Below, piece after piece: positions 8,172-16,386 of a stretch of 38,006 bases of DNA. Numbering within the stretch: the first letter of the stretch is position 1; each line of letters starts with the position of its first letter. The notes below the pieces were generated by a model. The model ran no database searches. It was not told the DNA's origin and was given only the letters and a program-made list of their open reading frames with translations. This stretch comes from an uncultured Cohaesibacter sp. (lineage in GTDB: Bacteria; Pseudomonadota; Alphaproteobacteria; Rhizobiales; Cohaesibacteraceae), in NCBI RefSeq assembly GCF_963662805.1, contig NZ_OY759878.1, positions 1 through 38,006 on the forward strand. Reading direction: 5' to 3'. Made by a program: the position numbers and the translations under genes.

Positions 8172-9002
8172 CTAATCGTCCCACACGGGAGCTCTGGGCG
8201 CGGGGGAGAGCAATCTGCCGTCTTTTCTGGCGAGGGCATGGATTGCTTCCATGTCGCTTGTGGAAAGCTCGAAATCGAAGATGTCGAAATTCTCCGAAAG
8301 CCGCGACGGATTGACGGTTTTCGACAATGCGGCAACGTTCGTTTGCTGGAGAAGCCAGCGCAAGGCAACCTGTGCTGCAGATTTGCCGTAGGCCAAGCCG
8401 ATATCTGCAAGCCTCTCGTCCCTGGGCACCAGTCCGTCCGCCATGCCGTAATAGCTCGTCAGGGACATGCCGTGCTGTTCGCAGGCCTTCAGCACCTTTT
8501 GCTGTGACAGATAGGGATGATATTCGACCTGATTGGTGACGAACGGGGTCTTGCTCAGGCTGACTGCCTGATTGATCTGGCTAACCGTGTAGTTGCTGAG
8601 GCCGATATGCCGGGTCATGCCCATGTCCACGGCCTTGTTGAATTCGGCCATCTGGATGTCCATGGGCACCTTTTGCACAAATGGCCAATGGAGCAACAGC
8701 AGATCGACATGATCGACGCGCAGCTTTTTGAGGCTGTCTTCGATAGATGGCAGAAAGAGCTCAGGTGCGAAGTTGTCGATCCAGACCTTGGTGGTGAGAA
8801 AAATCTCGTCTCTGGCGATACCTGACGCGCTCAAGGCTTCGCCGACAGCTTCCTCGTTGCCATAGGCCTGTGCCGTGTCAATGTGACGGAAGCCCTGTTT
8901 TATCGCCAGAGGCACCATCTTGATGACGTCCTTTGGCTCCATCCGAAAGGTTCCGAAACCGAGGGCGGGAATGGTTGCTCCATTGGAGTGCACGTAAAGC
9001 AT
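8172..9002 (-). CDS. Aldo/keto reductase, DkgB-like
   Basis: NADPH-dependent carbonyl reductase of the aldo/keto reductase (TIM-barrel) superfamily, most like the 2,5-diketo-gluconate reductase B subgroup. From the ATG at 9002 (with AGGATGG upstream) it has 276 residues; an ATG at 9014 is the alternative. The catalytic tetrad is visible as D42 and Y47 (DTAQAYG), K72 (TTKVW) and H105 (LLHWP). The C-terminal GRLLSP motif is also typical of DkgB. It lies alone on the minus strand between the kinase cluster and the TRAP locus. A role in reducing a ketose, aldose or 2-keto sugar acid made by the neighbouring pathways fits, but a general detoxification role is equally possible. Confidence 0.85.
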   Translation of the reverse strand: MLYVHSNGATIPALGFGTFRMEPKDVIKMVPLAIKQGFRHIDTAQAYGNEEAVGEALSASGIARDEIFLTTKVWIDNFAPELFLPSIEDSLKKLRVDHVDLLLLHWPFVQKVPMDIQMAEFNKAVDMGMTRHIGLSNYTVSQINQAVSLSKTPFVTNQVEYHPYLSQQKVLKACEQHGMSLTSYYGMADGLVPRDERLADIGLAYGKSAAQVALRWLLQQTNVAALSKTVNPSRLSENFDIFDFELSTSDMEAIHALARKDGRLLSPAPRAPVWDD

Positions 9003-9082
9003 TGTCTGATCCATCCTGATTGCAAGGAGTGTTGATATTGGTCGGTGGGTCTTGAGCCTGTTGACCAAGACACAAACGACAA

Positions 9083-9111
9083 CACCCCCGGACCATCACG
9101 GGCCGGGGGTG
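9083..9111 (-). terminator. Terminator hairpin downstream of dctP
   Basis: CACCCCCGG (9083-9091) pairs perfectly with CCGGGGGTG (9103-9111) around an 11-base loop. Read on the minus strand it lies 18 bases after the dctP stop and is followed by a T-rich but interrupted tract. Confidence 0.75.
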
Positions 9112-9128
9112 CATTTGTAGTGATCAGA

Positions 9129-10148
9129 TTATTTAGAAAGACCGATCCGTTTCAGGAAGTCCTTGTGGCTTTTCACCATCATGGCAGCTTCCGGCGTTTT
9201 TTCAGCCCATGCATCCCATGCGGATTTCGCTGCATCACGGAATTTGGCGCGATCTTCAGCGGACCAGTCGTAGGTGGTTACGCCCATATCATCCATCTGG
9301 GCATAGGCTTCACCGTTTTCGATCATCGTGACCATGACATAGTCAGCCATCAGCTTTTTATGCGCGGTTTCAATGATGCGCTGCTGAGCAGGGGTCAGAG
9401 AATCCCATGCATCCTGACGGCAAGCCAATTGATCCGAGGACATCGAATGGAAGCCTGGATAGGTGGTGTGTTTGGCCACGTCATAGACACCCAGAGACTT
9501 GTTCTGAGCCAGGGTCGAGGCGTCGGCGCCATCAACGATGCCGGTTTCAAGAGCGGTGAAGATTTCGGTGAAGTCCATCACGACCGGTTTGGAACCCAGG
9601 GACTGGAAGATCTCGGTTTCGAGGCCCGGAGGAGAACGGAACTTGAAGTTTTTGAGCGATTCGATGTTCGGCAGAGGCTTGGTAGAGTTCAGAGATTCCT
9701 GACCACCAACCTGAGCGCCAACATAGTGCATGTTGTAGGGTTTGTAGATTTCGTTGATGGCTTCGCGGCCACCACCGAAGTTGACCCATGCAAGATACTG
9801 CATCGGGGTATCGTAACCACCCATGGTGTCTGCTACGAACTGGAAGGCGGGGTTTTTGCCGGTCTGGTAGGACCCGTTGGTCATGTCGCAATCGAGGATG
9901 CCGGTAGAGGCAGCGTCGAAGGTTTCAGCCGATTTGACAACCGCAGCTGAATAGAAGAATTCGATCTTGATCGAACCTTCGGACATGGTTTCGATGTCAT
10001 CAACGAATACGGCAAGCAGTTTGCCTTGCGTCGATTCCGGTGCCATCTGTGACTGAATACGAAGTGTCACGTCCCCTGCAACAGCAGCCGTGGTCAACAT
10101 CCCAAGAGTGAGAGCCGTGGTGACGGCCAACTTGCTTTTGATTTTCAC
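9129..10148 (-). CDS. dctP: TRAP transporter periplasmic substrate-binding protein DctP
   Basis: This is the solute receptor of a tripartite ATP-independent periplasmic transporter, which captures an organic acid in the periplasm and delivers it to DctQM. It has 339 residues. The start is a GTG at 10148 with AAAGGA about 10 bases upstream. Residues 1-24 form a Sec signal peptide ending AAVA, with the mature protein starting GDVTLRIQS. The mature part has the DctP/7 family pattern, including the R at FKFRSPPG that usually contacts the substrate carboxylate. The permease genes lie 1.3 kb away on the opposite strand, beyond gntR, which is an unusual split for TRAP systems. Given denD and the otn genes nearby, a four- or five-carbon sugar acid such as D-erythronate, L-threonate or D-apionate is the likely ligand. 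Confidence 0.9.
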   Translation of the reverse strand: MKIKSKLAVTTALTLGMLTTAAVAGDVTLRIQSQMAPESTQGKLLAVFVDDIETMSEGSIKIEFFYSAAVVKSAETFDAASTGILDCDMTNGSYQTGKNPAFQFVADTMGGYDTPMQYLAWVNFGGGREAINEIYKPYNMHYVGAQVGGQESLNSTKPLPNIESLKNFKFRSPPGLETEIFQSLGSKPVVMDFTEIFTALETGIVDGADASTLAQNKSLGVYDVAKHTTYPGFHSMSSDQLACRQDAWDSLTPAQQRIIETAHKKLMADYVMVTMIENGEAYAQMDDMGVTTYDWSAEDRAKFRDAAKSAWDAWAEKTPEAAMMVKSHKDFLKRIGLSK

Positions 10149-10368
10149 CAGAGTTTCCTTTCAAAAGTTGAAACATCTAGGTGTCCAGACCTGCCTGATC
10201 CGAACTCCTCCTCTAACCCAAAACTGGGTCACTTATCGTCCAAAGGGCAACCGAAACTCCTCCGTTTCGATCGAACACTGCGGTATCGAGCCTGCCCTTC
10301 AGACAATTCCTTTTCCAATCAGTCGGAATGAAAAATCCCAAACTTCAAGTGGTTAATGCTCCTTTTCG

Positions 10369-11016
10369 TCACTGCGCCAGTTCTACCGTCGCAAGATTCT
10401 GAACCAGATGGTGCTTTACGTATTTTCGAACGAGCTCTTCGTTTTTCTCCAAGGCCGCATCAACAATCTGCTTATGGTGATGGATATTCTGCGACACCTT
10501 GTGGAAGTCCCGGTCCTCGGTATTCATCTGCTGACGATGCCGAAAGAAAACTGTCTCATGCGTTTGCTTGAGGATCTCATTCCTGCAGGCATCTATCAGC
10601 GTTTGGTGGAAATCCAGTTCTGCGTGCGTCCAGAGCAGCAGCAGTTCTGTCGATGGTTCGTGATCCTTCGCCCGCTTCTCTATATGGCTTAAGGCATAAT
10701 GTGCTGCTGACAGCCTTGCCTCCCAGGCGATGTCGCCGTTTCTGACGGACAAAACAGCGCCTTCGCATTCCAGCAGGATTCGAAAATAGGTCAGTTCATT
10801 CTGCAGTTCGGGGGACAGCTCGGGTTTTCGGAAACCCCGCTGCTCTTGAAAATCAAGAAGGCCGTGGGTTGAAAGCCGGAACATCACTTCCCGGATGGTG
10901 GAGGCGGAAACTCCGTAGTCCGCACGCAAATCCTCGGCTCGTATTCGCTGTTGAGATGCAAATTCCGAGCTTACCAATCGATCGCGGAGGTTCTTGAAAA
11001 TTTCCACAACGTCCAT
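10369..11016 (-). CDS. GntR-family regulator, FCD subfamily
   Basis: This regulator has an N-terminal winged helix (residues about 5-65, with the GVSASTIREVMFRLSTHGLL recognition region) and a C-terminal all-helical FCD ligand domain in which histidines (TLIDAC, HHHKQIVDAAL) may bind metal and a carboxylate ligand. I use the ATG at 11016 (215 residues). An ATG at 11037 and a GTG at 11040 are in frame and no Shine-Dalgarno clearly decides between them. It is encoded on the minus strand, 220 bases ahead of dctP and diverging from dctQM, which places it to control both halves of the TRAP transporter. The inducer is presumably the transported sugar acid or a catabolite. Confidence 0.85.
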   Translation of the reverse strand: MDVVEIFKNLRDRLVSSEFASQQRIRAEDLRADYGVSASTIREVMFRLSTHGLLDFQEQRGFRKPELSPELQNELTYFRILLECEGAVLSVRNGDIAWEARLSAAHYALSHIEKRAKDHEPSTELLLLWTHAELDFHQTLIDACRNEILKQTHETVFFRHRQQMNTEDRDFHKVSQNIHHHKQIVDAALEKNEELVRKYVKHHLVQNLATVELAQ

Positions 11017-11493
11017 CTTTACCGTAATCACAAACATCACCGTGTTTTTTTGGATAAATCCATAATTCCATAATTTTTTGAAAATCTCAATGTTTTTTTC
11101 TTGCGGTCTTTAGTTTTAGAAGCTACCGTTTTATCCAATGGAAGAGTGCAGCTTTTCGGTGCAGACGTGCCAATGGGCTTTTGAGAGGATCGGAGGATCC
11201 TTTCTGGAGGAAAGTTCGGGATCGCACATCGTCTCGCAAAATCCCGACCGCAATCGTAGGGATACTTCTTCGGTAAAGCTGCTTTCTGAGCTGATTGATC
11301 GTCTGGGAGGAGGTTCCAGAATCCAGTTGGTTCGAACCGCTGAATGTCGGTTCTGCCAATGAGACACTATCTATAACAGGCTGAAATGCAGTTTGCGGTC
11401 CGAGCGACAACTGGCTCGACGCATCGGTCGTTATGATACCCAGTCCAATCACAGTTCCATCATTGTTGTGAAGTCGCATAAGGAGGAATGGTT
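11017..11493. promoter_or_regulatory. Divergent gntR/dctQM control region
   Basis: About 475 bases separate gntR from dctQ. TGGATAAATCCA (11051-11062), with arms TGGAT and ATCCA, is a candidate operator for the adjacent FCD regulator. It runs into a tandem repeat of CCATAATT (11060-11067 and 11068-11075). A second small dyad TCCAATGGA lies at 11134-11142. Short open frames on both strands between 11120 and 11480 resemble no family I know. The dctQ ribosome site AGGAGG is at 11481-11486. Confidence 0.4.
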
Positions 11494-12342
11494 ATGCGAG
11501 AGTCGACTGGAGAAGTGCGGGAATGGATTCTTCCATCCGCATTCTTGATTTGTATGGGGTGGGTCGTCTGGCATATGCCAGCGTTCATTCTCGACCTCTA
11601 TCCGCCCGATAACCCAAGCCTCATCGAGATCTTGAGGCAGCTTCACGAGAGAAAAGACATCTCCCCCGGACTGTCTGGTCTATTCGGAGGATATGCGGAC
11701 CCGATTGATTGGCTCGCGATGGTGCTCGTGCCTGTTACTTTCATCTGGGGAAGCCTGACGGTGAGGGTCGCGCACAATGAATTCAAGCATTGGCGCCAGA
11801 TTGACCGCCCTACATTGTTTGTCTCGCGGGTCACGATGATCATCATTATCGTGATGAGCTGCATCATGCTCTATGAGGTGTTTCTTCGTTACATCTTTGA
11901 AGCGCCGACCCTGTGGGCGAACGAGATGTCGCAGTGGCTGGCCTGTTTCGTGTTCTTGTGCTCCGGCCTCTATGCCATGCAGCAACGTTGTCACATCCGC
12001 ATTTTCCTGCTGTACGACATGCTGTCACGCAACACGCAGCGGGTCTTCGATGTCATCGCAGTGATCATTGTCTGTATCACGGCATTCTTCCTTGTTTACG
12101 GAAGCTACATTCAGGTCTTTGTGAACAAATTCTACAAATGGGAGATGTTCGGGACCGCGTTTGATCCGCCACTTCCAGCCACCGTGCTGCCTGCCATTCT
12201 GGTCGTGATCACTCTGATCGCGATCCAGTCAGTGATCAATCTTTTCGCTGACTGGAATGAAGTCAAAGTCCTGCACACTGCCGTTGATGAAGTGGATCAG
12301 GAAGAACTTGAAGCCCTCAAACGCAATGTGGGAGTTCAATAA
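11494..12342 (+). CDS. dctQ: TRAP transporter small permease DctQ, extended form
   Basis: Inner-membrane small subunit of the TRAP transporter. I choose the ATG at 11494, 7 bases after AGGAGG, rather than the ATG at 11488, which almost touches the Shine-Dalgarno. The protein has 282 residues, against 160-200 for typical DctQ. The core four-helix DctQ domain is in the second half (about 105-250, with YEVFLRYIF and WANEMSQWLACF). The extra N-terminal 100 residues carry two more hydrophobic segments (about 13-33 and 68-90). Such long small subunits occur with the larger DctM type found here. Its stop overlaps the dctM ATG by one base (TAATG), so the two are coupled. Confidence 0.88.
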   Translation: MRESTGEVREWILPSAFLICMGWVVWHMPAFILDLYPPDNPSLIEILRQLHERKDISPGLSGLFGGYADPIDWLAMVLVPVTFIWGSLTVRVAHNEFKHWRQIDRPTLFVSRVTMIIIIVMSCIMLYEVFLRYIFEAPTLWANEMSQWLACFVFLCSGLYAMQQRCHIRIFLLYDMLSRNTQRVFDVIAVIIVCITAFFLVYGSYIQVFVNKFYKWEMFGTAFDPPLPATVLPAILVVITLIAIQSVINLFADWNEVKVLHTAVDEVDQEELEALKRNVGVQ

Positions 12343-13964
12343 TGGACGTCGGAACCATCTCATTGATCCTCGTCATAGCAATGTGCATGTTGCTTGCTAT
12401 CGGCGTACCTCTGGCCTTTGCCTCATTTTTCCTGGCCGTTCTGGTCATGATCATGAAATTCGAGCCCGCCTTGCTGCTTAACCCGCTTACCTTTGGTGAC
12501 GGTATTTTGACCGGGCGACCTGGTACGGGGCCACTTTATATTCTGACGCAGAAAGTTTTCGGGCTTCTGACAGACTATGTCATGATATCTGTGCCATTGT
12601 TCATCTTCATGGCGGCTCTGCTTGAACGTTCGGGCATCGCCAAGGAGATGTACAAGGCTCTCGACTACTGGCTGTCAAGTGTTCGTGGTGGTGTGGCCAT
12701 CGTGACCTCGTTGATGGCCGTGATCATGGCGGCTATGTCGGGAATTGTTGGTGGTGAAGTGGTGCTTCTGGGCCTCATCGCGCTGCCACAAATGCTGCGC
12801 CTTGGCTACAGTCAGTCTCTGGCGGTTGGCACGATCTGTGCCTCGGGTACTCTGGGCACCATGATCCCGCCGTCTATCGTTCTGATCATGTACGGACTGA
12901 TCACGGAAACCTCGATCAAGGCTCTGTTCACGGCTGCCTTCCTGCCCGGCTTCATGCTGGCCAGCCTGATCATTCTCTACATCGTCGTCCGGTCAAACCT
13001 GAAGCCTGAGGATGCCCCTCTGCCGGAACGGAAGCCGGGTGATCCGACCGGGTTCCAGAAGCTGGGCATGTTCTCAGCCTTTCTGTCGATCCTGATGGCT
13101 GGTGTCTGTGGCTTGCTTCTGCTGCGTGCCCTGTTCTTCACCGTCACCGGACAGAACGCCTATGAGGGTGTTGATCCCATTCCTCTGGGGATGACATGGC
13201 ATATTCCCTGGCTGGCTGGTCTTTCGGTGCTTGGTGTTGTGCTGGTGTTCTTCGTCTTCGGCCGTGAACGGTCCGCCGAGGGCTGGAAACACGGCAAGGG
13301 TCTGGTGCCACCATTCACTGTCATCAGTGTGGTGCTCGGCTCCATTTACGGCGGCATTACGGGCATTACCGAGGCGGCAGGTATGGGTGCCTTCGCGGTG
13401 TTCGTTATCGCCTTGATCCGCCGCGAGGCTTCCATTGAGCTCTTGTGGGACTCCATGATGCGGACAATGAAGTCGACCGGCACCATTCTTTGGGTGACGA
13501 TCGGTGCGGCCGCACTCGCCGGAGCCTACACCTTGTCCGGTGGGCCGCGTTATATCGCAGATCTGATTGTCGGATCCGAAATGCCGACGATGGTAATCCT
13601 TCTGACCATGATGGTGATCCTTTTGTTCATGGGTGCTTTCATGGACTGGGTCGGTATCGTCCTCTTGATCATTCCGGTGTTCCTGCCAATCATACAACGT
13701 GTTCCCATTGAAGAGATCGGGTTCATTGGCCAGCTTTCTCCGCAGCATTTGTCGATCTGGTTCGGGGTTCTGTTCTGTATGAACATGCAGGTGAGTTTCC
13801 TGTCACCACCCTTTGGATCGGCGGCCTTCTATCTGAAGTCGGTCGCCCCGGATCACATCGCTCTGACCGATATCTTCAAGGGGTTCCTTCCCTTCATCGG
13901 TGTGCAGCTTGTGGCGCTCGCAATTCTGCTGATCTGGCCGAATATCGTAACCATCCTTCTCTGA
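12342..13964 (+). CDS. dctM: TRAP transporter large permease DctM
   Basis: This large membrane subunit performs sodium-coupled substrate translocation. It has 540 residues, longer than the usual 425-430. The first half has typical DctM features, such as the MSGIVGGEVVLLGLIALP and ASGTLGTMIPPSIVLIMYG segments that build the sodium and substrate site. A central insertion (about residues 220-330), beginning after the hydrophilic LKPEDAPLPERKPGDP stretch, adds hydrophobic segments not in the short form. The C-terminal half has the second scoop motif (GAFMDWVGIVLLIIPVFLPI). It begins one base inside dctQ. A hairpin follows at 13982-14007, and denD follows after 263 bases. Confidence 0.92.
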   Translation: MDVGTISLILVIAMCMLLAIGVPLAFASFFLAVLVMIMKFEPALLLNPLTFGDGILTGRPGTGPLYILTQKVFGLLTDYVMISVPLFIFMAALLERSGIAKEMYKALDYWLSSVRGGVAIVTSLMAVIMAAMSGIVGGEVVLLGLIALPQMLRLGYSQSLAVGTICASGTLGTMIPPSIVLIMYGLITETSIKALFTAAFLPGFMLASLIILYIVVRSNLKPEDAPLPERKPGDPTGFQKLGMFSAFLSILMAGVCGLLLLRALFFTVTGQNAYEGVDPIPLGMTWHIPWLAGLSVLGVVLVFFVFGRERSAEGWKHGKGLVPPFTVISVVLGSIYGGITGITEAAGMGAFAVFVIALIRREASIELLWDSMMRTMKSTGTILWVTIGAAALAGAYTLSGGPRYIADLIVGSEMPTMVILLTMMVILLFMGAFMDWVGIVLLIIPVFLPIIQRVPIEEIGFIGQLSPQHLSIWFGVLFCMNMQVSFLSPPFGSAAFYLKSVAPDHIALTDIFKGFLPFIGVQLVALAILLIWPNIVTILL

Positions 13965-13981
13965 GGAAGGATCTGTAAAGA

Positions 13982-14007
13982 GGAGCTGGCCGCAAGCGGC
14001 CAACTCC
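13982..14007 (+). repeat. Intercistronic hairpin between dctM and denD
   Basis: TGGCCGC AA GCGGCCA (13987-14002) extends to flanking GGAG/CTCC pairs across single mismatches. No T-run follows. It may stabilise the upstream dctQM mRNA or attenuate readthrough to denD. Confidence 0.5.
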
Positions 14008-14164
14008 AAAGTCTACACGAGGAGGACTCGGCCAAGCCGACAAAGGCAAGTCCCGGTGTTAGCGGCTACGTCGCAGATCATCGCTGAACGACTTCCAAGA
14101 GCGGCCTTCGTTTCACCGACCAACTGGCCATGTCTGACAGTAGTTTCAATTCTGCCTGTTTTGT

Positions 14165-14182
14165 CGCCGCGGAGACGCGGCG
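14165..14182 (+). repeat. GC-rich hairpin in the denD leader
   Basis: CGCCGCG (14165-14171), loop GAGA, CGCGGCG (14176-14182): a perfect 7-bp stem closed by a GNRA tetraloop, 45 bases before denD. No T-run follows, so a processing or stability role is more likely than termination. Confidence 0.5.
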
Positions 14183-14227
14183 GGGAGCGGGCTTGCGAGA
14201 AAATTCTCGAATTCTGGAGGAAGTATC

Positions 14228-15205
14228 ATGAAAATTCTTGTCACTGGGGCAGGGGGATTCGTTGGTCAGCGCGTTGTGCGAAAGCTAATCGAGCAGGGCG
14301 CAATCACGGTGGATGGTGTTGAGGCTCCCGTTACCACTGTCTATGCCTGCGATCTTTTCGCCGATGCCGTGCAGGGTCTGGCGGATGAAATTAATGCCGT
14401 CGAAGCGCTGGCAGGTGACCTCACAGATCCGGCCATGGTTTCAAAGATCAAGGACATCGCCCCTGATATCATCCTTCATCTGGCCGCTGTCGTCAGCTCC
14501 GCTGCCGAAGCAGACTTCGATCTGGGCATGAAGGTCAATGTGGACGCGTTGCGCTCGCTCATCGATTGCTGCCGCGCGCAGGCCACGCCTCCGGTGCTCG
14601 TTTTCACTTCGTCGATTGCCGTTTTCAGTTGCGAGGGTAACGCGGGAATTGACGAGACCTGCATGCCGATGCCGCTGTCTTCCTACGGGATGGAAAAAGT
14701 CGTTGGTGAATATCTTGTGCGCGATGCGAGCCGCAAAGGCTTTATCCGCGGCAGGACCATCCGATTCCCGACCATCGTGGTTCGCCCGGGCAAGCCAAAC
14801 AGCGCTGCGTCCAGTTTTGCCAGCGGCATCATTCGTGAGCCCTTGGCGGGTCAGGAAGCAATCCTGCCGGTGTCGCGCACTTGCCGTCTTCATCTCGGGT
14901 CGCCTGACATGGCCGTCAGCTCGGTTGTTCATGCCATTTCCCTCAAGCAGGAAGTGCTCGGTGATCGTGGGGCCATCACCTTGCCGGGCCTCAGTGTCAG
15001 TGTTCAGGAGATGCTCGATCGACTGCGTGCCATTGCCGGAGACGAAGTGGCCGCATTGGTCAAGGATCAGCCGGATGCCAAAATCGAAGCCATTGTTAAC
15101 ACCTGGCCGGGGTCCATCACGACGCCACAGGCTGAGGCTTTGGGGTTCAAGGCCGACGCGAAATTTGATGATCTCATCACAGCTTACATGGAAGCCTACG
15201 TCTGA
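14228..15205 (+). CDS. denD: D-erythronate dehydrogenase DenD
   Basis: DenD is an extended short-chain dehydrogenase (NAD-dependent epimerase fold) that oxidises D-erythronate to 3-oxo-tetronate, the entry to the OtnK/OtnC route. The 325-residue protein has the NAD motif GAGGFVG at residues 7-13, an SS pair at 128-129 and the catalytic Y153-x3-K157 (SSYGMEK). The segment RFPTIVVRPGKPNSAASSF is characteristic of DenD. The start ATG has GGAGGAAG upstream. The gene is in line with dctQM, and otnK, otnC and otnI on the other strand supply the downstream steps, which supports D-erythronate rather than a nucleotide sugar as substrate. Confidence 0.88.
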   Translation: MKILVTGAGGFVGQRVVRKLIEQGAITVDGVEAPVTTVYACDLFADAVQGLADEINAVEALAGDLTDPAMVSKIKDIAPDIILHLAAVVSSAAEADFDLGMKVNVDALRSLIDCCRAQATPPVLVFTSSIAVFSCEGNAGIDETCMPMPLSSYGMEKVVGEYLVRDASRKGFIRGRTIRFPTIVVRPGKPNSAASSFASGIIREPLAGQEAILPVSRTCRLHLGSPDMAVSSVVHAISLKQEVLGDRGAITLPGLSVSVQEMLDRLRAIAGDEVAALVKDQPDAKIEAIVNTWPGSITTPQAEALGFKADAKFDDLITAYMEAYV

Positions 15206-15220
15206 TCGCGCGGGATAGCC

Positions 15221-15249
15221 GGGGCGCGAGCGCTGACCAGCCGCGCCCC
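15221..15249 (+). repeat. GC-rich hairpin between denD and the TIM-barrel gene
   Basis: GGGGCGCG (15221-15228) pairs perfectly with CGCGCCCC (15242-15249) around a 13-base loop, with no T-run. It is the third such intercistronic stem in this operon. Confidence 0.5.
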
Positions 15250-15286
15250 AGCCTTCAAAACATTTTGATTGAAGGGAATGAATACA

Positions 15287-16219
15287 ATGAGCAAATACAG
15301 ATGGACGCGCGATAACTGGCCGATTGCCTGCGCGATGATCCCATTTTCCCCTGTCCTTCCAGATGGCAGTCTCGTTCAGGATGCCCCGGCTGAGGTTTGG
15401 GCTGAAACTTTGATTCAGGTTGCTGAAGAAGGCTTCACCGAGCTTGATCCGACCGATAGCTGGATGCGGGTGGCGGATCTCGAAAAGTCTCGCCTTGACG
15501 AATTCAAGGCCGTTATCAAGGAGCTTGGCCTCACTGTTCCGGCCATGTCGACCTCGCGCAAATGCATCATCGACAAGGACGTGGGCGACGAAATGCTGGC
15601 CTACTGCCATCGTTTTCTCGATACCGCTGCTGACCTTGGTGCTCAGGAAGTGGCCTTCGGTTTCTTCGGCCCGTTCACTCCGGCGCAGGAAAAGGCATTG
15701 TGGTTCTGGCTCGCCGAGGGCTACAGCAACCCAGATGATCCGGAAACATGGCAGCTTGCTGTCAACCGGATCCGGGAACTGGCCGACCATGCCAAGGAAG
15801 TTGGCATCGACATCGCCATGGAGATGTATGAATACACCTACATCGGATCTGCGGACAGCGCGGTCCGCTTTGTCACCGATGTGGACCGGGACAATGTCGG
15901 TATCTGTGCCGACATCGGCAATCTGGTGCGGCTTCATCAGCCCATGGAAAAATGGAACGAGATGTTGGTCAAGGTCGCTCCGTTCATGAAATATTGGCAC
16001 GTGAAGAACTACACCCGGGATGAAGATCCCGCGACCGGCACCATTGCAACAGCGCCCGTGCCTCTTGAATTCGGCGTGATCAACTATCGTGAAGCGATCC
16101 GGATGGCTTTGGCCGAGGGCTTCTCAAGCCCGATCCTTCTGGAGAACTATGGCGGCGACGGGCTGTCGGTCTGCGGCAAGAACCTGCAGACACTCCGGCG
16201 TATCCTGCCGCGCGACTAA
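15287..16219 (+). CDS. oiaC: Xylose-isomerase-like TIM barrel, candidate 3-oxo-isoapionate decarboxylase
   Basis: This is a 310-residue member of the AP-endonuclease-2/xylose isomerase-like barrel family. I start at the ATG at 15287, 10 bases after GAAGGG; two in-frame starts closer to the Shine-Dalgarno (15269 TTG, 15278 ATG) fit worse. Likely metal ligands are E179 (AMEMYE), D209 (CADIGN), H238 (YWHVKN) and E286 (LLENYGG). The N-terminal YRWTRDNWPIA and the WHVKNYTRDED segment recall OiaC, which decarboxylates 3-oxo-isoapionate to L-erythrulose in D-apionate breakdown. That recognition is from memory and needs a search. An ApnO-like gene at 22583 would supply the substrate. The alternative is an isomerase or epimerase acting on a tetronate or tetrulose. 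A strong bidirectional terminator follows. Confidence 0.55.
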   Translation: MSKYRWTRDNWPIACAMIPFSPVLPDGSLVQDAPAEVWAETLIQVAEEGFTELDPTDSWMRVADLEKSRLDEFKAVIKELGLTVPAMSTSRKCIIDKDVGDEMLAYCHRFLDTAADLGAQEVAFGFFGPFTPAQEKALWFWLAEGYSNPDDPETWQLAVNRIRELADHAKEVGIDIAMEMYEYTYIGSADSAVRFVTDVDRDNVGICADIGNLVRLHQPMEKWNEMLVKVAPFMKYWHVKNYTRDEDPATGTIATAPVPLEFGVINYREAIRMALAEGFSSPILLENYGGDGLSVCGKNLQTLRRILPRD

Positions 16220-16256
16220 TGATGCGGCGGCTGCGTCGTGAACTCAGCCAACTATG

Positions 16257-16296
16257 AGAAAAGCCTTGCCGGTGTTATAACCGGCAAGGCTTTTCT
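16257..16296. terminator. Bidirectional rho-independent terminator
   Basis: A 17-bp perfect stem (16257-16273 with 16280-16296) with a 6-base loop has A-runs on the left arm and T-runs on the right, so it can stop transcription from both sides. It separates the plus-strand TRAP/denD operon from the minus-strand otn operon. Confidence 0.95.
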
Positions 16297-16339
16297 TTTG
16301 CATCTGTCGCTGCTTGCGGGGTTTGACAGCAAACAGATA

Positions 16340-16371
16340 AGCCCCGATAGACTGACGCGTGAATCGGGGCT
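16340..16371 (-). terminator. Second hairpin at the end of the otn operon
   Basis: AGCCCCGAT (16340-16348) pairs perfectly with ATCGGGGCT (16363-16371) around a 14-base loop. It lies 15 bases after the otnI stop on the minus strand and is followed there by a T-rich tract. Confidence 0.65.
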
Positions 16372-16386
16372 CGAAAGCTTGTGGAA

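Noticed and set aside
11123..11479. Open frames on both strands in the gntR-dctQ gap
   Set aside because: Low-complexity, unrecognisable products without convincing starts; the region reads as control DNA.
14441..16000. 519-codon open frame on the minus strand
   Set aside because: It is antisense to denD and the TIM-barrel gene, has no family resemblance, and reads through a strong intercistronic hairpin.
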